A stretch of 54,630 nt of DNA, from assembly GCA_021648375.1 (NCBI GenBank), contig JAKISW010000016.1, positions 1 through 54,630 on the forward strand, in the 5' to 3' direction. Below are positions 9,185 through 18,294 of this stretch, one piece after another. Within the stretch, counting starts at the first letter, position 1; every line of letters begins with the position of its first letter. Made by a program: the position numbers and the translations under genes. The notes below the pieces were generated by a model, which saw only the letters and a program-made list of their open reading frames with translations, was not told where the DNA came from and did not search any database. This DNA comes from Devosiaceae bacterium (GTDB lineage Bacteria; Pseudomonadota; Alphaproteobacteria; Rhizobiales; Devosiaceae).

Positions 9185-9934
9185 CTATTCGGCTACCGAA
9201 CTATCCACATCAGCGGTTACAAAAGCTGGCAATTCACTCACATCGGGCTGTGGAGCATTTGCCGGATCATTCATAGGTTCAGTTGCATCAACCGGCACAG
9301 CTTTAGCTGGTGCAGCTTTAGCTGGTGCAGCCTTAGCTGGTGCAACATCAACTAGTGCAGCATCTGCTTTCGTTCCCTCTGTCGCTACAACTTTTTCAGC
9401 AACTGGGCGACGTCGCGGCCGCCGTTCTCTGGGGGCACGTTTTGGCTTTTGTTGATCCTGTTCAGAAACGCCAGCAACTTCCTTATCCGAACTCACCACG
9501 TTTTCACTTGAACCAGCCGATGCCGAACCATTTTCGTCCTGTTGAGATGCCTCAGCGTTCCCGGAACTAATATTTGGCTGAACATCACCGCTTTTATCGC
9601 CGCGATTATCCGGCTGGCGCTGTCCTTGTTGTTGTTCAGCGCGTGCTGCTTGCGCTTGCTGCTGCGCCAATTGCTGGGCCTGAGCTGCCGAAATAATTCG
9701 AAAATAATGCTCCGCATGTTGCAGATAATTTTCCGCCGCCACAGAATCACCAGAACTGTTGGCATCACGCGAGAGTTGCACGTATTTTTCAGCCACATGG
9801 GCTGCATTTCCCCGCACACGAACGTCTGGGCCATTACTTTCGTAACTGCGAGTCATCGGATTGCTGTTTTTATTACGATTGTGATTATTATTACTACGTC
9901 CGCGTGAACGCTTATTTTGCTGATTTGATCTCAT
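9185..9934 (-). CDS. DUF4167 domain protein
   Basis: The first ~82 residues (RSNQQNKRSRGR..., ending AENYLQHAEHYFRI) are the alphaproteobacterial DUF4167 domain, rich in Arg/Asn and probably nucleic-acid binding. The rest of the 249 residues is disordered: a Gln/Ala-rich stretch, then an acidic/Ser region, a basic KRAPRERRPRRR patch and an Ala/Pro/Lys repeat. The gene is regularly found beside prmC-prfA in this order of bacteria, as here. Function is not established; RNA or ribosome association is inference from composition and context. Confidence 0.85.
   Translation of the reverse strand: MRSNQQNKRSRGRSNNNHNRNKNSNPMTRSYESNGPDVRVRGNAAHVAEKYVQLSRDANSSGDSVAAENYLQHAEHYFRIISAAQAQQLAQQQAQAARAEQQQGQRQPDNRGDKSGDVQPNISSGNAEASQQDENGSASAGSSENVVSSDKEVAGVSEQDQQKPKRAPRERRPRRRPVAEKVVATEGTKADAALVDVAPAKAAPAKAAPAKAVPVDATEPMNDPANAPQPDVSELPAFVTADVDSSVAE
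9299..9358 (-). repeat. 15-bp tandem repeat inside the DUF4167 gene
   Basis: Four units at 9299, 9314, 9329 and 9344. The first two (AGCTTTAGCTGGTGC on the plus strand) are identical, the third differs by one base and the fourth is diverged. They encode repeated Ala-Pro-Ala-Lys-Ala. Unit length keeps the reading frame. Confidence 0.9.
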
Positions 9935-9953
9935 GAGCTCTTTTCGCGGGACC

Positions 9954-9974
9954 TATCTTTCAGGTCCCATTTCA
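9954..9974 (-). promoter_or_regulatory. Hairpin in the leader of the DUF4167 gene
   Basis: GGGACCT (9954-9960) and AGGTCCC (9968-9974) form a 7-bp perfect stem with a 7-base loop, about 20 bases before the ATG on the minus strand. It could influence translation; no function is known. The rest of the 275-base spacer to prmC holds nothing I recognise apart from a weak CTTGG...CCAAG repeat near 10118. Confidence 0.4.
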
Positions 9975-10209
9975 AATCTGCCACTAGCTTGCATTTTTTT
10001 AAAATGATCGGTCTTAAAAACCAATACTAGCAACGATGAACGGATTGCTGTGACCCTGGTTGCCCCAAACCAATTCGATTTACCACCGGGAACAGCAATC
10101 AATGTCTAACCTGTTCTTGGGTATATTCCAAGCAAATTTTTTAACTGTGTTAATTTCGCTTAAACCCCTGCCGCCAAGAATAAATCAATTCAACATTTCA
10201 GCCCGAATT

Positions 10210-11085
10210 TTAGCGCCTGGCCTCAATCACCCGGGGCTTCTTTGCCATATCCAAATGCACCTTTACATCACCAAAACCAGCCCTTTGGCAAAGCTTAGCA
10301 ACCGTTTTTGATTGATCAAATCCAATTTCCAACAGCAATTTGCCATTGTTCAGGAGCCGGCCTTTTGCCTTCCTGATAATCTTCTCATATGCTTCCAACC
10401 CGCTTTCACCCCCATCAAGGGCATCAATCGGATCAAACTCGCGCACTTCCGGGGCAAGGGTTGAAATAGTTTTGGTGTCGATATAGGGCGGATTGCTCAC
10501 AATCAGATCAAATTTTTCTTCCCTTGCAAGCGGCTCAAACCACGATCCGCATGCCCAAGTGATTCGCTCATCAACTCCATGGGCCTTTGCGTTACTGGTC
10601 GCTGCCGCCAGCGCTTTTGCCGATATATCCACCCCATATGCTTTTGCGCCTCGGATGTTTTTCACCAGCGAGATAATTATACATCCGCTACCCACCCCCA
10701 GCTCAAGGATTTTTGCTGCCGTTTTTCCCGCTAAGAAATCTATACCTAAATCAACCAGCAATTCGGTTTCAGGGCGCGGCACCAGAGTTGCCTCATTGAG
10801 CAAAAATTCAAGCCCGTAAAATTCTTTGGAACCTAAAATCCGCGCCACCGGCTCATTTTTCAGCCGCCGCAGGGCCAAGCCTTCGATTTTTTCAAGATCA
10901 TCCTGCGCAATAGAGCGCTGTTCGTCCAAGGCCAGTTGCAACTGATCGATATTTAAAGCGTGAGCCACCAGAATTCTGGCATCAAGATTGGCACTGACAA
11001 TTTTTGATTTTTCAAACCTTTTGGCCAGATTGCGCCAGACATTGCCAATGTTTTTGCCAGTATTTTTGTCTGAGTTTTTAATCAT
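10210..11085 (-). CDS. prmC: Peptide chain release factor N5-glutamine methyltransferase
   Basis: The 291-residue HemK/PrmC enzyme methylates the GGQ glutamine of release factors using S-adenosylmethionine. Visible are the N-terminal helical substrate domain, PRPETE (103-108), the SAM loop ELGVGSG (128-134) and the catalytic NPPY (198-201). It begins 6 bases after the prfA stop, the classical prfA-prmC pair, so enzyme and substrate are co-expressed. Confidence 0.96.
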   Translation of the reverse strand: MIKNSDKNTGKNIGNVWRNLAKRFEKSKIVSANLDARILVAHALNIDQLQLALDEQRSIAQDDLEKIEGLALRRLKNEPVARILGSKEFYGLEFLLNEATLVPRPETELLVDLGIDFLAGKTAAKILELGVGSGCIIISLVKNIRGAKAYGVDISAKALAAATSNAKAHGVDERITWACGSWFEPLAREEKFDLIVSNPPYIDTKTISTLAPEVREFDPIDALDGGESGLEAYEKIIRKAKGRLLNNGKLLLEIGFDQSKTVAKLCQRAGFGDVKVHLDMAKKPRVIEARR

Positions 11086-11091
11086 AACCGA

Positions 11092-12166
11092 TCAGGACAA
11101 TTCATCCATTGCCGCTAATTGCGCGGCCTGATTTTCAGTAATCAACGCATCCAGCAATTCATCAAGCCCGTCCCCGGCAATCACCTTTTCCAGCTTATAA
11201 AGGGTGAGGTTAATGCGGTGATCTGTCACCCTCCCTTGAGGAAAATTATAGGTGCGAATGCGCTCGGAGCGATCCCCGGACCCAACCTGATCCCTGCGTT
11301 CGTCGGCCCGCTCTTTGTCCTGAGCCTCTTTTTGAGTATCATAAAGTTTGGCTCGAAGCAGTTTCATGGCCGTTGCCCTGTTTTGATGCTGACTTTTCTC
11401 CGATGCAATAACCACAATCCCCGAAGGTGCATGGGTAATACGAACTGCACTATCGGTGGTGTTGACGTGCTGACCTCCGGCCCCTGATGCTCGCATGGTA
11501 TCAATGCGCAAATCCTCTTCGGATTTGAACATCCACATCTTCAACATCGGGCAACACAGCAACAGTTGCAGCAGAGGTGTGAATACGCCCCGAGCTTTCC
11601 GTATCCGGCACCCGTTGCACACGATGCACTCCGCTTTCAAATTTTAATCGAGCATAGGCCCCAACCCCGGTGATAGAGACGATAATTTCCTTATATCCCC
11701 CCATATCCCCTTCATTGGTTTCCATAATAGCCAGTTTCCACTTTCGCAGCTCCGCATAGCGCTGATACATACGAAACAGATCTCCGGCGAATAAAGCAGC
11801 TTCATCACCGCCGGTCCCGGCCCTTAATTCTACGATAACGCTTTTATCGTCCGCCGCATCTTTGGGCAGCAATAACAGGCGGATTTCATCAACCAGGTGG
11901 ATTTTTTTCTCTTCAAGCTCTTCAAGTTCAGCGGATGCCATTTCCGCCATTTCCTTGTCGTCACCGTCACGCATTTCCTTGGCATCTTCAATTCCTGAAA
12001 TGACAAGCTGATATTGCCTGATGCTTTCAATGATCGGCTGTAGATCAGAATATTCCTTAGCCAGCTTTATATAGATTTCCGGCTCGGGGTTTTCCGCCAT
12101 GGATAATTCAAGAGAAACAAAATGTTTTTCCAGCGCTTCAAGTTTTTCCTGTGGTAACTGGGCCAT
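11092..12166 (-). pseudogene. prfA: Peptide chain release factor 1, split by an apparent frameshift
   Basis: Two minus-strand frames together make one RF1 of about 358 residues. Frame one (12166 to 11501) covers the N-terminal domain through HTSAATVAVLP and VDVQI, then runs into a TGA after six unrelated residues. The second frame resumes near 11528 with EEDLRIDTMRASGAGGQHVN, carrying the GGQ motif that triggers peptide release. Compared with the usual spacing between the two blocks, two bases seem to be missing (or one extra base present) near 11525-11532. RF1 reads UAA/UAG and is essential where TAG stops are used, as in several genes here. A sequencing or assembly error is the simplest explanation; a real mutation is possible. 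The start follows GGAG. Confidence 0.85.
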
Positions 12167-12235
12167 TTTTCTCCGCCAACTGAATTTGTTCTATGCAGTC
12201 CTTAGAGCCTGTTAATTTATAAACACAAGTTTTAT

Positions 12236-14527
12236 TTACAAAGGCAGGTTCTGCTTTTCGGCCAGTTGGGTCAGCAAATCACGCATATCCTGCCCTTTAT
12301 TATGGCCATTAAGAACCTTGTTAACTTCCTCCCTGATCGGGGCCAGATCAAGGTTTAATACCAGATCCTTAACCGGCCCGACAGAAGATGGTCCCATGGA
12401 GAGGGAAGTCATGCCAATGGCCATCAAAGCCAAAGCCTCAATAGGTCGCCCCGCCAGCTCGCCGCACATGGTAAGGGGAATTTTGTGGCGCTTTGCCGCA
12501 TCAACAATCATTTTAATTGCCCTTAGCCGAGGCACGCCGATGGGATCATACGAACTGGCAACCCTGGTATTGGCCCTGTCAGAAGCGGTTAAAAATTGAA
12601 TTAGATCGTTGGAGCCAATGGAAATAAAATCAGTTATTTCCAGCAATTCATCCAGTTCAAACAAAATTGATGGCACCTCGATCATCGCGCCAAGTTCAAG
12701 CTTTTGCGGGGCTTCAATACCACTTCTTTTTAGCCGCTCCACCTCGCGGGCAATAACCGAAATGCACTGGCGATATTCTTCGGTTTCTGTAACCATGGGC
12801 ACTAAAATTTTAAGCGCCCTGCCATTGGCCGCCTGCAACAAAGCCCGAACCTGAGTACGTAAAAGCCCCGGTCTATCAAGAGCAAGCCTTAAAGAACGCC
12901 AGCCCATGGCAGGATTTTCTTCTGCCGCTGATCGCAAATAGGGAACAACCTTATCCCCACCAATATCCAGCAGGCGAAAGACAATTGGCCTTTCCCCGCA
13001 AAAATCCATAGCTTCTTTATATAATTCCACCTGTTCGGCCAGTCGCGGTAGTTTTGAGGCAACCATGAATTGCAACTCGGTACGAAACAGGCCAACCCCT
13101 GTCGCCCCGGTTTCATTAAGAGCGCCCAAATCCGCCACCAGTCCCGAATTATGCAACAGGGCGATTTCCACCCCGTCTTTGGTGATCGATTTCAGATCGC
13201 GCAGGGTGGCGTATTTTTTCTGACGTCTTTCACTTAATTTCAGTTTTTCAGCATAGGTCGCCTCCACATCCGGGGGCGGGCGCAAATGCACCTGACCAAC
13301 AAAGCCATCAACAACAATATCATCTCCGGTTTCACACATGGAAACGATATTTTGCGCGTGTCCAACAGCAACAATGCCAAGTGAGCGGGCAATAATTGCC
13401 ACGTGAGCGGTTGCCGCCCCCTCCTCCAGAACAATTCCGCGCAGGCGTGAGCGATCATATTCCAACAGTTCGGCCGGCCCGAGATTTCTGGCAACAATAA
13501 TGGCGTTCTCAGGCAAATCATGATGTTCAAAAATCGAACTTGCCCCGGTTAAAACCCTCAAGAGGCGATTGGCCAGATCATCAAGGTCATGCAGACGGTC
13601 CCGAATATAGGGGTCGCTCTGGCGCAACATGCGGGCGCGGGTATCGTTTTGCACCCTTTCCACCGCAGCTTCTGCGGTCAAACCCGAATCAACTGCTTCT
13701 GTTAAGCGCCGCACCCAGCCCCGATCATGGGCAAACATGCGATAGCTTTCAAGAATTTCACGATGCTCGGACGAAACCTGCATATCCCCGGATGAAAACA
13801 TATCATCAATGCTCACCCGCATGGTTTGAATTGCCATTTGCAGGCGTTGTTTTTCATGCTCAACATCGTCGGCAACAAAATGGCGCACCACCACCCTTGG
13901 ATCATGCAAAACCACCTCGCCAAGGGCCACCCCATCGGCAAATCCCATACCTTCAAAGGCTCTGGCACGTCGAAGATCAATGTCAGCACCGGGCTTGATC
14001 AGGCTTTCAAATTCTGAAGTTGAGAGCATTTCCGCCATCAATGTGGCGGTGGTCAGCAAAGCTTCAACTTCTTCCTCGTTAAACACCCGATGTTCAAGAT
14101 TTTGCACCACCAGCACCCCAAGGGTCTGCCCGGCCCTTAAAACCGGAACCCCCAAAAACCCGTGAAATTCATCCTCTCCAGTTTCAGGGCGATAGGCAAA
14201 AGATGGATGAGAGGGCGCATCTTCCAGCGCCAGAGTATGGGCCTGTTCGGCAATATAGCCCACCAGACCCTCGCCAATCCTTAAGGTAGTCATATGCACA
14301 GCTTTTGGATTTAGCCCCCTGGTGGCAAAAAGCTCCAATGCCGCATCATCGCGCAGCACATAAAACGAGCAGACCTGAGCACTCATATTATGAGCGATCA
14401 GTTCAACAATTTCATCTAAGCGTTCCTGTGCGCCCATAGTCTGAGCCATGGTTTGGCGAAGCTGTGCCAGCAATATTTTAGGGCCACCAACTTTGGGACC
14501 ATCAGTTTTTTCGACCATGTTATTCAC
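12236..14527 (-). CDS. ptsP: Phosphoenolpyruvate-protein phosphotransferase PtsP (nitrogen PTS enzyme I)
   Basis: A 763-residue protein: a GAF domain (about residues 30-165) followed by enzyme I modules. The phosphorylatable His375 lies in GAATAHVAIIARS; the C-terminal PEP-binding barrel has GAMIEVPSILFEL, SIGSNDLIQF and the catalytic Cys688 in CGELAGRP. The GAF domain marks the PtsP/EI-Ntr type, which passes phosphate to NPr and EIIA-Ntr for regulation rather than sugar uptake. It lies between lysC and prfA on the same strand, its usual rhizobial place. Cytosolic. Confidence 0.96.
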   Translation of the reverse strand: MNNMVEKTDGPKVGGPKILLAQLRQTMAQTMGAQERLDEIVELIAHNMSAQVCSFYVLRDDAALELFATRGLNPKAVHMTTLRIGEGLVGYIAEQAHTLALEDAPSHPSFAYRPETGEDEFHGFLGVPVLRAGQTLGVLVVQNLEHRVFNEEEVEALLTTATLMAEMLSTSEFESLIKPGADIDLRRARAFEGMGFADGVALGEVVLHDPRVVVRHFVADDVEHEKQRLQMAIQTMRVSIDDMFSSGDMQVSSEHREILESYRMFAHDRGWVRRLTEAVDSGLTAEAAVERVQNDTRARMLRQSDPYIRDRLHDLDDLANRLLRVLTGASSIFEHHDLPENAIIVARNLGPAELLEYDRSRLRGIVLEEGAATAHVAIIARSLGIVAVGHAQNIVSMCETGDDIVVDGFVGQVHLRPPPDVEATYAEKLKLSERRQKKYATLRDLKSITKDGVEIALLHNSGLVADLGALNETGATGVGLFRTELQFMVASKLPRLAEQVELYKEAMDFCGERPIVFRLLDIGGDKVVPYLRSAAEENPAMGWRSLRLALDRPGLLRTQVRALLQAANGRALKILVPMVTETEEYRQCISVIAREVERLKRSGIEAPQKLELGAMIEVPSILFELDELLEITDFISIGSNDLIQFLTASDRANTRVASSYDPIGVPRLRAIKMIVDAAKRHKIPLTMCGELAGRPIEALALMAIGMTSLSMGPSSVGPVKDLVLNLDLAPIREEVNKVLNGHNKGQDMRDLLTQLAEKQNLPL

Positions 14528-14560
14528 TGGCGCTTAAAAATCCAAAGCACCCCTTTTTTA

Positions 14561-14574
14561 AGGGTCCAAACCCT
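14561..14574. repeat. AGGGTC-type palindrome between lysC and ptsP
   Basis: AGGGTCCAAACCCT, an imperfect copy (one mismatch) of the AGGGTC-N2-GACCCT palindrome seen elsewhere. Placed between the lysC stop and the ptsP start on the minus strand. Confidence 0.5.
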
Positions 14575-14625
14575 ATGGCAATTTTTAAAAAACACTCCAC
14601 TGGTTAAATAAATTAAAGGAAAAAA

Positions 14626-15894
14626 TTATCCCTCTTTTTTGTCCAGCCCGTAATAGGTGTGCAAAGCTCTGACAGCCAGCTCTGCATATTCCTCTTCGAT
14701 CAATACCGAGGTTTTTATCTCTGATGTTGTGATCAGCTGAATATTAATTCCCTTTTCCGCCAGAGCATTAAACATAGATGAGGCAACACCCGCATGGGAG
14801 CGCATGCCAACTCCGATCACCGAAATTTTTGCACTGCCCTTGGCCCCTTTTATGCTTTCATATTCAAACCGGCCCTCATTATTGCTAACAGCGGCCATCG
14901 CCTTGTCATATTCACTATCGGGCACCGTAAAGGTAATATCGGTCTGCCTGCCATCATCAGATATGTTCTGCACTATCATATCGACGACAATTTGCTCTTT
15001 CGCCAAAGCCCCAAATACCGCCGCGGCGACGCCGGGCTTGTCTTTAACACTGCGAATGGTGATTTTGGCTTCGGCCTTTACCAGCGTCACCCCGGAAACG
15101 ATCTGTTTTTCCACAATTTCATCCTCATCACAAACAAGAGTGCCCGGCACTCCAAAATTGGTATTTTTACTATCACTCTGAGGACCATCCGGATCTGCAA
15201 AACTGGAGCGAACCGCCAGGCGCACCCCGTGTGCCATGGCCAGCTCTACAGAGCGGGTTTGCAATACTTTGGCCCCAAGTGAGGCCATTTCAAGCATTTC
15301 TTCAAAACTTATCCGCTCCAACCGCTGCGCCTTGGGCGCAATGCGCGGATCGGCCGTATAAACCCCGTCCACATCCGTATATATATCACACCGGTCAGCT
15401 TTTACAGCAGCCGCCAACGCGACAGCCGAAGTATCCGAGCCGCCCCGGCCAAGAGTTGTCACCCGGTTGTTCGGTGAAATTCCCTGAAACCCCGTCACCA
15501 CACAAACCTGATTTTCATTCAGGCGAATATTAAGATCAGAGGCATCAATATCCTCAATCCGAGCCGCCCCATGAACATCGCTGGTTTTTATCGGCACCTG
15601 CCAGCCGCTAAAAGAGCGGGCTGAAATATCCATACCCTGCAATATTATCGCCAACAGACCGGCGCTGACCTGTTCACCGGTGGAAACCACCGCATCATAT
15701 TCGCGCGCGTCGTGCATGGGGGATGCCTCTTCGCACCACTTCACCAATTGATTGGTGGTGCCTGCCATAGCCGAAACCACCACGGCAACCTGATGCCCCG
15801 CATCAACCTCGCGCTTGATATGGCGCGCTGAATGGCGAATACGCTCCATATCGGCAAGCGAAGTTCCACCAAATTTCATCACGATACGAGACAA
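14626..15894 (-). CDS. lysC: Aspartate kinase
   Basis: The 422-residue enzyme phosphorylates aspartate, the first step towards lysine, threonine and methionine. It begins with the kinase signature KFGGTSLADMERI, has GRGGSDTSAVALAAA and YTDVDGVYTADPR, and ends with two ACT domains (about 265-420; for example GVAAAVFGALA and GVASSMFNALAEKGINIQLI) that give feedback control. Length and order match the alpha/beta single-gene type. On the same strand as ptsP, about 100 bases upstream. Confidence 0.97.
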   Translation of the reverse strand: MSRIVMKFGGTSLADMERIRHSARHIKREVDAGHQVAVVVSAMAGTTNQLVKWCEEASPMHDAREYDAVVSTGEQVSAGLLAIILQGMDISARSFSGWQVPIKTSDVHGAARIEDIDASDLNIRLNENQVCVVTGFQGISPNNRVTTLGRGGSDTSAVALAAAVKADRCDIYTDVDGVYTADPRIAPKAQRLERISFEEMLEMASLGAKVLQTRSVELAMAHGVRLAVRSSFADPDGPQSDSKNTNFGVPGTLVCDEDEIVEKQIVSGVTLVKAEAKITIRSVKDKPGVAAAVFGALAKEQIVVDMIVQNISDDGRQTDITFTVPDSEYDKAMAAVSNNEGRFEYESIKGAKGSAKISVIGVGMRSHAGVASSMFNALAEKGINIQLITTSEIKTSVLIEEEYAELAVRALHTYYGLDKKEG

Positions 15895-16031
15895 TTTAAA
15901 AGGCTTTCCAGAATGTTTTTATGAGTTGTTTTATTATCTGGCGCTCAAATGGCATAAAGCGAGCAATGATTCAACTGGCAACAATGATAATGGCGCAACG
16001 GTCTACCCGGATCACACCATATAAAACTGTT

Positions 16032-16682
16032 TCAAACCGGCTTTTTCGCCACTATAAAAACGGCACTGCTGCCTTCGGGCTGCCATTGGCGGACAATCTC
16101 AAACCCTGCCCCATTAATATTCTGCACCAGCTCATCCACCGAAAAAAACCGCACCAGAGGCAACAGTCCCAGCCCATGCCCGATGGGCAGGATATATTTC
16201 AAAAAACTACCCCCCATGCATGCGGTGCTAGAAACAAACACACCACCGGGTTTAAGCATATTATAGGTTCTTTCAATTGCCACTTGCTTGTTTTTTAGCA
16301 AATGCAAAATGGAATGACCCAATATCACGTCAAAACCCTGTTCAGGTGCTTCAAACTGCTCGATTTCTGAATTTATGAAATCGACGTTTTCAATATTGGC
16401 CGCTTTTGCCTTGGAACGAGCGATCGCCAGCATTTTGTCTGAAAAATCAATTGCAATAATGTGCTCAACATAAGGGGCATGAACAATCGCCGTGGAACCT
16501 GTGCCGCAACCAAATTCCAGAACCCGCATATCCGGTTTGAAATAGGTTTGCGTCACTTCCAGCTTTTTCTGGTAGGCAACTTCATCACTGACCGGTGATT
16601 TTTCATACCGGTTGGCCATTCTGTCCCAAAAACCACTTGCCGCCATAATTAAATCATTCCCCGTTATTTCTATCAACGACAT
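16032..16682 (-). CDS. Class I SAM-dependent methyltransferase
   Basis: The 216-residue protein has the Methyltransf_11/25 fold: VLEFGCGTGSTAI (motif I), IAIDFSDKMLAIA (motif II), DVILGHSILHLL and MLKPGGVFVSS. The substrate is unknown. The start is uncertain: ATG at 16682 has AAGGG only 4 bases upstream, while ATG at 16646 (MAASGFWDRMANRYEKSP) fits the usual start of relatives and has GGGGA 11 bases upstream. It is divergent from ubiG with a 240-base shared spacer. Confidence 0.8.
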   Translation of the reverse strand: MSLIEITGNDLIMAASGFWDRMANRYEKSPVSDEVAYQKKLEVTQTYFKPDMRVLEFGCGTGSTAIVHAPYVEHIIAIDFSDKMLAIARSKAKAANIENVDFINSEIEQFEAPEQGFDVILGHSILHLLKNKQVAIERTYNMLKPGGVFVSSTACMGGSFLKYILPIGHGLGLLPLVRFFSVDELVQNINGAGFEIVRQWQPEGSSAVFIVAKKPV

Positions 16683-16901
16683 TTGACCCTTGGGCCACAG
16701 TTCGCATAGTGTGTTATATTACTAGCGCACTATGCATGCTCTGGCAAATAATTTTTCCTAACGCTCCATTCCCCATTTTTCGCAATAGATGAATACAATA
16801 AAGCAATTCCATCCCTCTTCAATCTGTTATATATCAAAACCCACTAGTGCAGAATGATCAGATTTAGTGAGTCCGGACCACAGGATCACGGATCGCATAA
16901 A

Positions 16902-16917
16902 TAGGGTTTTGACCCTA
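16902..16917. repeat. AGGGT-type palindrome before ubiG
   Basis: TAGGGTTTTGACCCTA, one mismatch from the TAGGGTC-N2-GACCCTA form, 15 bases before the ubiG ATG and partly overlapping its ribosome site. It could form a small hairpin in the leader. Confidence 0.5.
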
Positions 16918-16931
16918 AGGATAGCTTGCCA

Positions 16932-17666
16932 ATGCCCGCCTCAACTATTGACGAAGCAGAAGTCAAAAAATTCTCGGACCTTGCCGAGCAATGGTGGGAC
17001 CCTGCCGGACAGTTCAAACCTTTGCATAAATTCAATCCGGTACGTCTGGCCTATATTCGCGAACAGGTGCTTGCCCATTTTAACCTTGATGGAACCAAAC
17101 GCTTTCCCTTCAAAGGCATAAAAATCCTTGATGTGGGATGCGGCGGCGGACTGTTATGCGAACCCATGGCCCGTCTGGGTGCTGATGTCACCGGCATTGA
17201 TCCCTCTGAGCGCAATATTGCCATTGCCAAAATTCATGCTAAACAGTCGGAACTGAAAATAGATTATATCGCCGCCACTTCAGAAGACATAGCCGCCAGT
17301 TCCCAAAAATATGATGTGGTGCTCAATATGGAGGTGGTGGAGCATGTGGCCGATGTTCCCCTGTTCCTGAAAAGCTGCTCTGATCTGGTAACGCCGGGCG
17401 GCCTGATGTTTATTGCCACCATCAACCGCACCGCCAAGGCCTATGCACTGGCCATTGTTGGCGCTGAATATGTGCTTAAATGGCTGCCAAAGGGGACCCA
17501 TGAGTTTTCAAAATTTCTCACCCCTGAAGAAATAACCTCGATTATAAAACGCCATGGCATGTCCATTCGCGACAAGACTGGCGTTTCGTTTAATCCCCTG
17601 CATGACCATTGGCGCAAATCTCGGGATATGGCGGTGAATTATATGCTGCTGGCTGAGAAAAAGTAG
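16932..17666 (+). CDS. ubiG: Ubiquinone biosynthesis O-methyltransferase UbiG
   Basis: This enzyme of 244 residues carries out both O-methylations of ubiquinone biosynthesis. It has the UbiG N-terminal pattern FSDLAEQWWDPAGQFKPLHKFNPVRL, motif I LDVGCGGGLLCEPMARLGA, DVVLNMEVVEHV, and the membrane-associating GTHEFSKFLTPEE region. I use ATG at 16932, with AAGGA 10 bases upstream, rather than TTG at 16926, which is too close to it. Confidence 0.95.
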   Translation: MPASTIDEAEVKKFSDLAEQWWDPAGQFKPLHKFNPVRLAYIREQVLAHFNLDGTKRFPFKGIKILDVGCGGGLLCEPMARLGADVTGIDPSERNIAIAKIHAKQSELKIDYIAATSEDIAASSQKYDVVLNMEVVEHVADVPLFLKSCSDLVTPGGLMFIATINRTAKAYALAIVGAEYVLKWLPKGTHEFSKFLTPEEITSIIKRHGMSIRDKTGVSFNPLHDHWRKSRDMAVNYMLLAEKK

Positions 17667-17704
17667 AGCCTGGGCTCGCGTTCAAAGGTTACAAATTGAA
17701 AAAT

Positions 17705-18202
17705 TCAATTTTGCTCTTCGGGTAATGTTGGCAAGGCTATTATTTCTACGCCATCTTCAATGAGGGCGGCGGTTTCATCCGGGGTTGCCTCGCCATAAAT
17801 GGAGCGGGCTTTGCTTTCTTCTTCATGAATTTTGCGCGCTTCAACGGCAAAATCTTTCCCCACATAATCAGATTCTGCGGTAATTTTCTCTCGTAGTTTT
17901 CGAATGATTTTTTGTAATTTTTCCTGATCGGGATGCCCTGAAGAAACGGTGAGGGATTGTTTTTTATCCCCAGCTTGTCCTGAAGAACTTACGATTTGTT
18001 CTGTCGAGCCAGTCGCCAAATCATCTGCGCTATTGCTCTTGGCGCCAACCGATGGTGCCATCAGAGCCTTGGAAACCTTTGAAACATTGCAAAGCGGGCA
18101 GGAAACAATTCCAAGGGCCGCTTGCTCATCAAAGGCCAGCGAACTTTTAAACCACGCTTCAAATTTATGGCTATTTTCACAAATCAACGAATACTGAATC
18201 AC
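17705..18202 (-). CDS. DUF1178 family protein
   Basis: A 165-residue protein with the DUF1178 pattern: IQYSLICENSHKFEAWFKSS, then CPLC near residues 36-39 that may bind zinc with Cys9 and His11, a variable linker, and FAVEARKIHEEES...IYGEATPDE at the C-terminus. Function unknown. It follows the nitrilase-family gene on the same strand by about 90 bases; this cluster is a common alphaproteobacterial arrangement. Confidence 0.9.
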   Translation of the reverse strand: MIQYSLICENSHKFEAWFKSSLAFDEQAALGIVSCPLCNVSKVSKALMAPSVGAKSNSADDLATGSTEQIVSSSGQAGDKKQSLTVSSGHPDQEKLQKIIRKLREKITAESDYVGKDFAVEARKIHEEESKARSIYGEATPDETAALIEDGVEIIALPTLPEEQN

Positions 18203-18294
18203 AACACTTATTCCCTAAAGCAAGACAAACTCATCATTAATGCAAGCAAGACATTCACCATAAGCAGTTATGGTTAACGCATAAACAAATTTTT

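Noticed and set aside
11501..11540. Programmed frameshift in prfA like that of prfB
   Set aside because: No CUU-UGA type slippery site or Shine-Dalgarno-like spacer, and the stop is TGA, which RF1 does not read; treated as an error or mutation instead.
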